Shown here: piece after piece, positions 1-11,800 of the stretch
Layout of the letters: the number at the start of each line of letters is the position of its first letter
Numbering within the stretch: the stretch's first letter is position 1
NCBI GenBank assembly: GCA_030998015.1
Contig: JARWMV010000244.1
Span: 434,001-498,000, forward strand
DNA from: Ceratorhiza oryzae-sativae
Lineage: Eukaryota; Basidiomycota; Agaricomycetes; Cantharellales; Ceratobasidiaceae
Direction: 5' to 3'
Length of the DNA stretch: 64,000 bases
The notes under the pieces: model-generated
What the model was told of the DNA's origin: nothing
What the model saw: only the letters and a program-made list of their open reading frames with translations
Databases searched by the model: none
Translations under genes and position numbers: made by a program

Positions 1-43
1 CTCTCCGAAACGTTCGCCGTCGAGTTTATCATCTCGGTCTGGA

Positions 44-1887
44 ATGCCCCCCTCATTCGTGTCATCACGCACCCCGCGACTCCTCGATGCCCTGACGCGG
101 TCAACTATGCCTACGGCCTCGCTCTCTGTACCTCCCAAGGCCTACCTCCATACCCCGATTCCTTCGCCATTTCGTGACACCCAGCGCGCGACCGCGCAGA
201 CCGAAGCTGTCCTGAACCCCCCCGTCGCTGCTTCCCAATCGGCATTTGTGCCCCGACGCGCCGAGAGCCCGGCTCAGTCTCCCACTCTTCTCGCGCCTAC
301 CAGATCTTCTATTGACTCGCTCCGAGGAACCCTAAAAAGGTCCGAGTCGATCCACACCACAGCCTCCCAGAACAAAGGAATCGCGGGCTGGTGGTTTGGC
401 GAACACAAGAGGGACGTGGATGAACTGCTAGATGAGTCTGATCGGGCGGAAACTGCAGAACAGGCCCGGGATGGGTTCCGCAGCAAATGTGAATAATACC
501 ATCCCACCCGTTTTCGCGTGCCCTCATTTCTTATCATATTTCTTGGCAGACCTCACACCTCGGAACCCTATTGTCTTTTGCCATGGTCTCTTTGGCTTTG
601 ACACGCTCACACTCGGCCCATCCTTTGCACCCGTATCCATCTCACACTGGCGTGGGATATCTGAGGTACTCGCTGCTGCCGGAGCCGACGTGCTCGTTAC
701 GCGTGTTCCGGCAACTTCGGCCGTTCCATCACGCGCTGCGGTGCTACGTGAAAAGATTGCGGAAACGTATCCTGGAAGAAGCGTACATTTGATCGGACAT
801 AGCATGGGTGGGCTGGATTGCAGGTATCTGGCGTGTCAGCTTATGAAGGAGATGAACGGAGAGGCCGAAGTGGATGAAGAAAGGGCAAAGAGGTCCAGGA
901 GGGCACGTCTGTCCAAAAAGGTGGAGAGTATAGGTACGAGGGTGGGCCCGAGAGGATGATGAGTGAAGGATCAAAGCAGGCCGAGGCTGATGAGAGGAAA
1001 AAGAAGAAACTCCTGCCTTTCAAAGTCCTCAGCGTAACGACTATTGCAACCCCTCACCGAGGGTCTGCGTTTGCGGATTACTTTTTATCTACGCTTGGGC
1101 GTAAGTCCCCCCCCCCCCCTGGTGATTTCGTCGAATCGATACTCACCGGGAACAACCCTCAGGACAAAACTTGCCCAATTTTGTTGCCTTGATGGACAAA
1201 CTTCCTATTGGTGGTGGTGACGGGAAAGCCTTCGAAACGTTGACGCTGGAAAGCATGCGCAAGTTTAACGAACAAACTCCCGACGATCCAAATGTGCATT
1301 ATTTCAGTTGGGGGTCCAAGTTTGAGCCCGGGATTCTTGACGCGTTTGGATTTGGGTGAGGGATTTGTCCCCATATGGTTAATGAATCTATCTCTGAATT
1401 GTGGTTCTATGTAGCTTTTCGCACAAGATCATCCTTCAAAAGGAAGGCCCGAATGATGGGCTAGTCTCTGTAAGATCCGCTCGATGTGAGTACCCATATT
1501 CCCGTATGCTCACTCGTGGTCACTCGCACTGATAATCTCCAAGGGGGTACATACCTCGGCACTCTCGACGGAGTGAACCACCTCGAACTTGTTGGATGGG
1601 TAAATGAGGCCCGAAACACCATCACAGAATGGATGGGCGGCCAGACTAACTTTCGACCTGCGACGTTCTACCTCGGCATAGCCAACACCCTAGCAGAAGT
1701 AGTGGAAGGGCAAGAACGAAAATCGCGGGTTGTGTTAGATCCAGGTGCAACCCTAGTCAAGGAGCCTGAAAGTATACAGGGTATGGCGCCTGAAAAAAGT
1801 CTCCCGCACAAGCTCGGAGTAAAGAGAAAGGACGACAAAGAGAAAACGATTTCAGTAGACAGCAGAGGGAGGACGATTGAGGATTGA
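44..1887 (+). CDS. Tgl2-like triacylglycerol lipase (alpha/beta hydrolase)
   Basis: Predicted serine esterase of the bacterial-type lipase family, to which yeast mitochondrial Tgl2 belongs; it should hydrolyse acylglycerol esters. Seen in the sequence: an N-terminal Ser/Pro-rich leader (about 140 residues), then the oxyanion-hole strand NPIVFCHGLFGFD, the nucleophile elbow GHSMGG (Ser is the nucleophile) near base 800, and the block TIATPHRGS near 1050. The last exon (about 1544-1887) carries a conserved 'GVNHLELVGW' stretch that probably supplies the catalytic His. At least five short introns are needed, near 489-549, 934-978, 1101-1162, 1356-1414 and 1486-1543; the third has a long C tract after its donor. 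The start chosen is the first in-frame ATG, and an exon further upstream is possible because the window begins here. Mitochondrial location is inferred from Tgl2 and was not shown. It is convergent with ORC5. Confidence 0.8.
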
Positions 1888-2129
1888 GATGGGGTTCTGG
1901 ATGCTAGTGGATGGATGCTTGTATTAGTGCATATTTTCTTAGGATCATTCTTCGTAATAGATATTCGTTCGTTCCTTTGCATATATGGAGTCGCCGAGAC
2001 CATGGCGGCGCTTGCTTCATTCACTTTCCGAGCACAGCCTCTGGGTACTTCGGATTGTAGTCACCAAGCTAAGCTATCGGCGAATGCAGGCTGGGCAAAA
2101 TATGGATAGTAACCCTCGAACTACATGAA

Positions 2130-4110
2130 CTACTGGTTTTCAGGGTCCCACAGAAGCTCGTGCAGTGGAACATGCAAAGCCGCCGCCATTTGGTCTACTT
2201 CCTCGAACTCGACGTTGCACTTGTAGGCGCTGTTACATCCAATGATATCTGTCGATCCAGCACGAACAATTCGGCGCTCTTGTACGAGTTGAGCAAACTA
2301 TCAAATCCAGCAACTTCAGACAGGGTTAGTCAACGGGGATGGCATGAATTGTACCTCGGACAAGACGTGTGCTCTGCTCGTCTCCAAATTTGCCACATCT
2401 TCTCTCTGGTTGGCGTCGTTGAGCCCCGAGAAATCGACATATTCGAATGTGAGGGCTTCAAGAATGGCCAGCATTCGTTCAAGATTGAATGATGAAGGCC
2501 CAAGCAGCCTGGGAGGTACCTAATTGGTGCATGCCGTTTGAGTGTGTCGAACATACGAGTCGAACATAATCCAGACCTTTGAAGCGGAAGATTTGCTCTT
2601 GCCCTTGGCGTAACCCCTATTTTTGCGTTTTGGTATCCCGCTCGAGTCTCGACCAAATATTCGCAAGTCAGATTTCGCCGAGTTGTAGCTCGCGAGATAT
2701 GAGGCCACTATGACCATTTGGGTATACGAGCTCAAGCCTGTCCTCTGTTTGGTTATTAAAGTTCGGGCTAACAATAAATGAACAAACTGGGTGACAGATG
2801 CGATTTTTCGCCCTTTTCTGCGCCGGTCTGAGGGTAGGATGTCCATACTGAGGCTCTGAACGTTGGAGGTGGGATGTGTGCCTTGGCCCAAGCACGTGCC
2901 GACGTCCTTCTCGGGTGGAGCTCGTGAAATGCCGAGAGGATAATGGACGAAAAGTGTCGAATGAGGCGCAGGCGGGTCGCTTCGGTTGGCAATGGATACT
3001 CGGCCGAGTCTGAATGTCGCCAAGCGTTTAACATATCTGCTGGTCCTTGTCCGGTTTGGCTGTCATCGACGTCAAGGACAGCTTCTTGGTCTACGTCCAT
3101 GGCTTCTAGATCCTTCGCGACCTGACTGGATCGAATTGTTTCCCAGTCTGCAAGGATTGGTGCAACGAACGCGGGCCACGTTGCTGACGCTACATAGGCA
3201 ATCTCCCCAGGGTCGCGTGAGTGTGGAGAACAAATGTCATAGACGGCCGAAAGAAAGTAGCGTCGCAAAGGAATGAGATCTTCGTGTGCTGCCGTCAGCG
3301 GAGGGAGTCCCTCTGGAGGTGGGATGGTTGGTTTCGTGATGATAGGCGCTGGGAAACGCGAGTTGAGGTACAGTAGGGTGTCCTCTCGGGAAAGGGTCGG
3401 TACGGTAATGAGGTAAGGATCCGGACAAGCTCGAGCCGTTTCCTTCACGTCATCCCATCGAACGTCGGAAATGAACACCACAGCTGCGTTGGGGACCTTT
3501 GGATACGTTAGATTTCAAGCGCACTTTTGATGGCTCTATTTACCATTTCTGAGAGGCGTGTAAGTGGCACCAAGAACTCCTTTAGAGAATTGTTCAAATA
3601 GTTTGCATTTTCAATAACTAGAACCAAGTTACAATTGTCATCGTCCTTGGCTCGCCCGCTGGTTTCAGTTGTATCCATTGTCTCTTGCTCGTCCCTTCCT
3701 TCCCCTTTAGACGGGGAGTAGAGTTTTCCTATTTCTTTCAAACCTGCCGCAAAAGAGTCAAAAGAGTCGCTCCATGTTCCTCCACCCCAGTTTTCATATC
3801 CGTTTGAGCGTGTCGGTCGGTGACCTGCGAAGGCGTTGATGGCTCTATCATAAAACTGGCGAGCGGCTACAATTTCTCTAGCATCCACAGAAGCATAGCG
3901 AAGGGGCTTAATGTCAGAGTTATCAGACGTAGCTACGACTTCAAGCACAGAAGCTATGAGTTGGCAGGTTATTCGAGGGGTGTGTGGGTCAAAGATGTGT
4001 GTGAATGGTGGAGGCGCGACCGCCATCAATAAAGACAAGTGATTCAGGATGTTTGCCCTGCCAGGATAGTAGCTCATTATCTCTTGCATTTGTGTACCAG
4101 GTGCTCCCAT
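2130..4110 (-). CDS. ORC5: Origin recognition complex subunit 5 (ORC5)
   Basis: Subunit of the six-protein nuclear ORC that marks replication origins. The N-terminal half has the AAA+-like fold outline: PGRANILNHLSLLM, a region aligned with the P-loop, then LVLVIENANYLNN in the Walker B position and 'LSEMVNRA...VVFISDVRWDD' across the first intron (about 3484-3524). The C-terminal half has the ORC5 signature MVIVASYLASYNSAKSDLR and 'RLLGPSSFNLERMLAILEAL'. It ends ELLWDPENQ-stop at 2130-2132. Several 40-60 nt introns are required in the 3' half. The first in-frame ATG (4108-4110) is used; upstream in-frame triplets are not ATG. Oddity: the segment matching the ATP-binding GxxxxGKT reads DPHTPRIT, so the P-loop is missing (see findings). 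Family assignment is firm, exon boundaries are approximate. Confidence 0.85.
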
Positions 4111-6725
4111 GGCGATCCTTCTGAACGAGTGAGGACGAGTGGTGGTTGAAATCAAGACCAGTGGATTAGGTAAGTATTATATCGGCAACGCTGGTGGAGC
4201 CGACGTAACTTCGCTCCCGTCTCGCCATACTCTTCTGGCAGTGATGATGCTGAGTCGGACACTCAAACTAATAAAGCGTTGCAGTATATGACATTCTTCA
4301 ACTCTTGGGCTTCGTCTGTTCGACTTCTGCACCCTGAATTAAATACACACAGTCCGACGCCTTTGCCCGGACCACTACAGCAAATAATAAATCAATGCAA
4401 AGTCCGTCCCCCCCGCGCTAGATGTCCAAAAGAGTAAGACAGATTAGCCGCATTACGACGTTGCTCACCTATTCCATAGAATTCCCCGCAATCCAACCTT
4501 ACATAGCGTTCTTTTAAAACGCTCGATTAAAGGGTTTGTGATAGTTCATGTTTATCATCACTGGGTGACAAGGCTCACTGAGGACAACCGCTGATTGACT
4601 GCCGACAGCTCAATGTCTTATGTTGGGTACTGAGGCAACGAACGGATCTGTTTATAGGTCTGCTGCAGATTACACACCAAGTGCTAGCTAATTATAGGTT
4701 TCAACATGGCCCAGCGCGCAGTGCAGTTCCCCAAATCTAGCACCGTCTAGCTAGCAAAGGCCTCTCCACTACGCCAAAGACGGTCGCTAGGATTTGAGGA
4801 CCAGTTTGCGTTTGGGACAGCGCATAATTCGATAATTACGCTAGAAATTTTCACTAGAACGTGGTCTGAACTAACTATAGTCCTACAGACCAATGGGATT
4901 TATCGCTGGACCACAGGTAAGCCTGGGTCATTTGACTCTGTGAATCATAACGTAAAGGCATATTATATCGTGCTCTAGATTATCCTTTATTCAATAGGCA
5001 CGTTCAATCTGGGGGTCCTCTAATACGCTCCAATATTACCTCTTAACAAAGGCTGCACTACCACTCGCGGGCCAATATCAGATCTTGGCAAGCTAGGAGG
5101 GGCTCGATTGAAGTACTTGATACGCTTTCTCAACACGACGTTGAATCCGGGCCTCTAGAAAACTCATCAAAATTAAACAAATCGAACAAATTGGATGCTA
5201 GCAATGGGAGGCAGACGATGACCAGATTAATCGAAGGTGAAAGCGGGCCTGACCCTTGACCTCGCAAGAATCCACTCGTGGTCACGAACACTCCGGGCAA
5301 CTATGTCGCTTATGAGTGCAAGCTATTATCAGGACTGCTCGAGAGATCGTCCTCGTGAGCACTCCTGATAATAGGTATCGCTCATGGGCACCTAAAGCGC
5401 TCGTGATCATGGGCCGATTTGGTTGATTTGCCCCTTCGGTATCGGTGTTCAGGAAAACCAGATTGAGTATAAGGTCGATAGTGTTGGTGTAAATTGTCCC
5501 ATTTTCACCGCATTTTTGCAGAAAAGAATAGCCAGGATGGAGAAGAAGCAAAGGTTGAAAGCTATCTAACATCATCCGTACATGAACACCATGAGTATGA
5601 ATCTCAGAGTATGCAGCTAACTACGGATGATTCAGTCAATTATCAAGTTTGTTACAAATACAGAGCGCATGAATTATCAATTTTTAATGGGTTGTAGGAT
5701 CTTACAATTGGTTTACTAGATCTGAAAGCCGAATGTATAAGTCAAAATACTCCAATTCATCTGCATATCGAAGCTAGCCAGACTAATACTAGTACCTGGG
5801 AGCAATTAAATGAATATAAGATCGTTTGATTTGCTTATTAGAGGGCTAGTAGTGTGGACGATCGCGTTACGGCGGCAGGTCAGGTGTGGCTAACGCATTT
5901 TAAATTAAGCTAGATGCAAGCGTATGGGCACACGATGGCGCTCTTGTCCTTGATGACAGTTTAGCATGCAGCTTGTGATAGGACCAGTGGCCACGCAACA
6001 GGTCAATGTGACAGTTCCCTGGAGCATTGAAAAGATAATTCGATCTTGATTTGATCGTCAGTCCGCTCACAGTTCAATTCCTTTAGGTTCGAACCCATAA
6101 ATATTAAGACTCGATTTGCCCAGGAGGAATGTTTGGAGCCGTGGTGGGCTACTATCAGCGATCGTAATGAATTCAGTGCTCCGATATAGTTAAGCTTGGA
6201 TTTTCACAAGCATGCGCTCTCACATGATTCAGCAAGCGAAGGCATACGTGCTGAAAAGAGCGAGCGCCAATCACTAGCATATAGTCTGCAACATGCCAGC
6301 TTAGGTTTGACTCTTCGCGCCCTTGGTCAATCTATTCCTAGAGCCATTCTACCTACCCAAGCCCCCAATATTCGCCTGATCCCTGAGCTACTGTGCCCAT
6401 GGACATCTTCTTCGGTCTGGGGAATGATAGGCTGCTGATTTGACGCTATCTCACTTTCCAATAGAGAGCAATGTTGGTTTGGTGGGATCTTCGGCGGGTT
6501 GGAGACCCCTTGGCGTGATTGTTCGCAACAAAACAGGGTGAACGCCGGAGTTCTGATCGGATATTGGAGGTCGTCCCCGGGTGAATAGCTCCATACTGAT
6601 ATCATTGAACAGACTATTCACGATCGCCCAATTATATGAAGCCATCTGCATTTTAATAACTCGAGTTGGTGTCGGCAGATCGCAAGCAATTGCTGTGTTC
6701 TCCCCCCACAAGCTACTGTCCTAGC
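4111..6725. other. AT-rich intergenic region, no gene seen
   Basis: About 2.6 kb between the divergent ORC5 and STE3-like genes. Short open frames exist on both strands but none shows recognisable domains, biased codon use or good splice signals. No transposon open frame or obvious terminal repeat was seen. It must hold the promoters of both flanking genes; no specific site can be supported. Confidence 0.5.
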
Positions 6726-8235
6726 ATGCGTGACCTAACTTACGTCGTCATTTGCGCCGTAGGTGCTCTCTTGTGTCTGGTGCCTTTACCGTGGCACTGG
6801 GAGGCACGCAGCATCAGCACACTTTTCTACCTAGGATGGGTGTTTTCTGCGTGTCTAGTGTGTTTCATCAACTCTCTACTATGGGCCGGGAACATCGATG
6901 ACAAAGCCCCAGTTTGGTGTGATATAAGTAACTGAGCAATACATTTGGGAGATTTTCTCTGATTATAGATATTTCAGCATCCAAGTTCTATGTCTGCTTC
7001 AACGTCTCAATCACCTCAGTCGGGCTGTGTATTCAGCGCCGCTTGTATCGCATTGCGACTCGAAAGGAAATTTCGATGTCCGAATATTCGGTGAGTCGTA
7101 CGAGCGGCTGCCCCATATGCTCCATCTGACATGGAACCAGAAAAAGTGGGAACTGGCCATTGACTTATTCCTTGGGCTTGGGCTTCCTGCTCTTATGTTA
7201 CCACTTTGTCCGTGACTTGCTACTCAAACTCTATTTCGATACGCTATTAATCCATACAAGTAGACTACGTTGTTCAGCCCTCCCGGTACTATATATTAGA
7301 AGATGTTGGATGTTGGCCAGGTGAGGAAATTAAAGCATTGATGGGTTGGCGATTTATCATGTGATAAAGGAGCATACCCGACGACCCTCACCATATTACT
7401 GGTGCATATGTGGCCAGTAATCATTACTAGCGCATCTTGCGTCTATGCTGGTAGGTTAACTTTAAGCATTGTTCTGTGCCTGTCATACTTATTATCATTT
7501 TCCAAGCATTTACAATCCTTGCGTTCATCAAAGCACGCCGTCAGTTCTCCAGAGTTTTGTCCGAGTCCGGTGTTGGCCTCAGTCTGTCTCGATTCTTTCG
7601 GCTCATGGCTTTGGCTACTATGGACATGGCCTGTGGTCTACCTCTTTCAGTCTACATGCTTCTCTCTAATTCAGTCGGCAGGGGGCTTGAGCAGTGGCCA
7701 GGATGGGAGATCGTACACGAACGTATCAACGAAGTGGAGACTTCTACGTACGAGGATTTGAGGTCAAATCAACAATTTTGGCTATCGTTGTCATTCACTC
7801 GATGGTCCATTCCTGGTTGCGCATTTATCTTTTTTATGTTCTTTGGCCTCACTCGAGAGGTCATCAAAAAATACAAGGAAACCTTCTGGCGGCTGGCTGC
7901 TGGCTTGGGTGTTGAACCACCCACCACTAAACCAAAAGTTCCAACCGTAGGCTGGTGAACATTTATAGTTATAATAAATTATCCTACTGGGCTGATTGCG
8001 CCTTGACAGGACCGATAGATTGATTTCCAACACCACCGCTACCACTCAAGGCGATACCGTGACAACCATTCTGTCTTCCGTCCATTCGACAATATCTCAA
8101 ACAGAGCCTGTGGAAGGGCATGACAGCAAAAAGCAGGTGCACGTTGAAGTCGATCTCGGAAGCGTGCCGAATTTGTATGATATTGAGCATAGCGCTGGTC
8201 TTGCTATTGAGCGGCTAAGCCGCTGCAACGAGTAG
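6726..8235 (+). CDS. STE3-type fungal pheromone receptor (seven-helix GPCR)
   Basis: Class D G-protein-coupled receptor that recognises lipopeptide mating pheromones at the plasma membrane and signals through a heterotrimeric G protein. Seen: exon 1 encodes helices 1-2 with the family block LVPLPWHW, then 'LLWAGNIDDKAPVWCDI' before the first intron. The next exon has the typical helix 3 plus loop SLCIxRRLY equivalent (GLCIQRRLYRIATRKE). Then come helix 4 (DLFLGLGLPALMLPL), the extracellular loop YYILEDVGCWP, helix 5 (MWPVIITSASCVYA), the block SRFFRLMALATMDM for helix 6, and 'IFFMFFGLTREVIKKYKETF' after helix 7. A Ser/Thr-rich cytoplasmic tail may follow after one more intron, with a stop at 8233-8235. 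Introns are near 6928-6975, 7090-7130, 7207-7265, 7320-7395, 7451-7500 and 7958-8011. No pheromone precursor gene was recognised beside it, so it may be a B mating-type receptor or a non-mating-type paralogue. Confidence 0.85.
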
Positions 8236-8887
8236 CACAACATATTTGTGTAATTTCCTTGTATTAATATTCAGGTTGGTAATAATAGCTACATTCCCTG
8301 TGACAGGTCGGCCAATGGGTACAATACCTGGCAAATCCCTGTCACGGCGCGCCCCGGACCGCAATACTACCGAACTCCGAAGGCTAAGCCTACCCATTTC
8401 CCAGCCAAAACCCGAATATCTAGCTAGTAACGCCTCAGGGTCTAACGATGCTTTTGAGCGCTCGCTAGATCCACAGTAACACGCGCTACCAGCGCTACCA
8501 TGATCTAGTAAGCGGGCAAAAGAATCGTTAGACCTGTGGAGCTACCCCACACTAGCTAGATACTCAGGAGACGGCATCCCGGATTAACAAGCTAGTTCCC
8601 GTCCTGTTGCACCACCAGTCAGTGTTGAGTACCATCTTATGCTGCGTGTATACGACAGGGATGGCGTGTTTAACGGCAATAAATTGCATAACAGAAGATA
8701 CATTTGCAAGTGTGAGAGGGTTATTCCTGCGTTTAGATGGGGCGCGGGCTAGCGCCGGAGGTGGCTATTTAAACCAAGCAATGAGGTAATATGTGGCTGT
8801 GTCGTGAGCAAAGTCACATGTGCCTGCCTTGTCCCCTTTACGACTGCTAGACATTCTCAAGATTTAAATGAACACACGCGAGTTGAA
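8236..8887. other. Intergenic region between STE3-like receptor and SEC3
   Basis: About 650 bp with no supported gene. It contains several short scattered repeats of the word 'ctagcta' and no recognisable element. It should hold the SEC3 promoter. Confidence 0.4.
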
Positions 8888-11800
8888 ATGAGTGACCCGA
8901 CATCGACGAAAGAACAAATTAAGTCTTCTCTGCACAATCGGTCTCTGACACACAACCTGCCACAAGAAGACTATGTTTCGCACATCAAGATTTGGGAGGA
9001 CAATGTCGGGGTCAACGGGCAGCCCCCAACGGACGAGGGATCTCTGAAGCCAAGGTGGATACTTCTAACCAGTGAATTGATCCAGCGTCTTCTCTGAGTT
9101 TCGATAATTGACCCTTTTTTGACGCGTCCAGTTTCCGTAAACGGCCAGGGATATCTTCACAAATCGAAGCAAAACAACAACGGTACTTTCTCTGTGGGCA
9201 AAACATGGAAGCTTGAAGATTTAAGGGGTGTGGAAGTACACGGTGTAAGTCTATATCTCCCTATGCGTATGTATACTCAGCCTAAATACGTATAGATACG
9301 GTAGCCAAAGAGCTTTTCAATCACTCTTGCTAGGACCTACCGGTGGCAAACTGAAAAGGAACGTGAGCAGCTCGCGTTTCTCGAGTCGCTTGTCAAGCTT
9401 TTCTATCGAGTAACCGGCAACAAGAGTATATCTGTCGTTGGACTGGACACGTCTCGATCGTACATTGGTAAGACGTACGACCCCCCGTATCAATCACTCT
9501 CTCACTCTAGGCCTTACCACAAGACGAAGGGCCGCAAAACACTCGAACACCTTCACCGACACCTCCAGCCGTGACCGCTTCTGCGAGCGCCCAATCATTC
9601 AACTCCCTCAACTCTACGCCCCCGCCTCGCCGGGGTGTACTTCGACCACCCTCCATCAGCTCTATGACCACTTCAGCTTTCAGTGGTCGCTCGCGAGCCG
9701 GATCTACAGCTGGCTCTATGCTGCGCGATCAAGAACCTCCCGAGCCCCAGATGCCCGTACCTGTTCCGCGACTTCCACGCCAGCCACGCTCCGTACCCCA
9801 GTCGTACGCGTCGAACGACTCTGGCCCACGTTCGAGACCTGTCACACCCTCCGCTCCTGGTTCAAATACAGATAGCTATCCTCCCGCTCGGGGTACCCCA
9901 CAACGAGCCGGCACGCGGACCCCTTTGGGGCGGGACAGGGATTCAGAGCGATCGTCTCAAACTGAACGCGACCGGGTATCTCAAGTAGAGAGGGAGCGCA
10001 TATCCCAAAGCGATCTCCGTACACCCCAGCCTCAGCCACGGATCATGATACCAGAACCAGTTGAGGACGCTACCCCATCTCCACGACTGAGGACCCCCGC
10101 TCGATCGTCGCCTCTAAACCAGGGGAAAAACAACGGGTTGCGACCTCCATCGCCTTCCCCTGCTCCATCATCATCTCCTACGGCCCCCAAACGAGACCCA
10201 CACTCACGTATATCCTATTTTGACCCCGCGAACCAAGCCGTTTCTGAGCGGCTGCTCGAAGAGGGGGCCGCACCCGATACAACCGAATCTACACTGGCAA
10301 GTGTCGAGGATATGCTTGATGGATTCGAATGGCAGCTTAGGACAGGGAGTGTCTCGGGAGGTGCGGCGGACCAAATCGAGGCGAGGCTAAAGGACGAGCT
10401 GTTGGCTTTAGAAAAGGCAAGCTCTATTATTCTACTTCTTGTCAATACAGGGCGGGGAGCTGATCCCGAGAATTTAGGCCAACATTCACTCCTTTGTTGA
10501 GTCGGACGACCGATTAGCATTGGTCCTTAAATTTATCGATGAGGCGTTGGGCGAATTGAACGATATGGATAGTATGATCCAGAGCTACAAGGTCCATCTG
10601 AACGTGCGCCAAATTCACTTTCATTTTCTGTTCTTGAGTCAAACGTACGTGCCCTACAGGCTGTTGGTGACGATATTAGTTATATCCAAGGACAAAACCG
10701 TGGCCTTCAAGTTCAAAATCAGAATCAGCGAGCCCTCCTTGGCGAAATCGAACAATTGCTCGTTCGTCTACTTACATTTTCTTGTTCGCACCGTAGCTAA
10801 TTCTACGCAACATTTGGTAGCAAACTGTTCATGTGGACCGTGAAGCACTGGTTATCCTTACTCAAGAATCACTCGAGGGTCAGCGCGGAATTCAGAAACT
10901 TGAAGAGGCTGCCGCAGAGCTATACCGTGCACTTCTCGCTGGCCGAGATAGAGGTAATTATCGCGCTCCTCTCCTGGGTCAGAATCCGTAATCAATTCTG
11001 TGCAATTGGTAGATATGGCAGCAACGATTGAACGCCTTGCCGAATACAAGACACACAACCAGCAGTTTTGCACACGCCTGTTGGAGTTTTTAACTATCAT
11101 GTTCGGGTATCAGGTATGTTCGGCTGTGTTTCTGGGTTTAATCGGGCGCTCATATTTATGGCAGTCAGATGGCCTGATAGAAGCTGCCGAGAAATCGCGG
11201 CAGTCACGCTCGCAGCCAACAATCCAGTCTCATAAGCCGATGGAAGATTATCTCGGAAGGTACTGCGGCTTGATGCTATATCTACGAGAGATGGACGAAG
11301 GGAGGTATTCGAAAGTCTGCGCGGTATGTTGTATGAACGATAGGAAATTTATTAGTGGATTAGCTGATGGGATTGGCTAGTCATACTTTTCCACAGCGAG
11401 CGAGCTGCATGGCAAGGAAGTACGGGCGCTATTTATGAAATACCTTGAGCTCGTTCAGAGAGCCTCCGAAGATGAAGGGGATAATAGTATGTGGCTTGTT
11501 TACCCGGACTTAAATAATACTAAGAAGTGTATGCAGCTTTTGCACAACAATCGCAAGGGAGCCTATCTCGTGCAACCGGGACAGTTCGTCGTGCGGGGAC
11601 GATAGTAGGTCGATCTCCAATTGAGAAGAAGAGTGCACCAAAAGCCGTAGACGGAGAGATGCCTGGCTTCGAGGTAAGCTCATCTATCACCGTCCCCGGG
11701 GACTCATCAAATTAACAACGATCCGCACTTAGGCCTTTGACCGCGCCCTGTCCCAAGTGCTCACCCAGATTCATGCCGAAGAAACGTTCATTTCAGATTT

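Noticed and set aside
6080..6105. A perfect Pol III B-box-like word (ggttcgaaccc), suggesting a tRNA gene
   Set aside because: The flanking bases do not pair as a T stem, and no A box, anticodon arm or acceptor stem was found at the right distances. It is a 10-bp palindrome by chance.
4111..6725. Possible pheromone precursor gene next to the STE3-like receptor
   Set aside because: No short frame ending in a CaaX box was found on reading. Minus-strand frames ending near Cys residues do not have the required spacing. A computed search is still needed.
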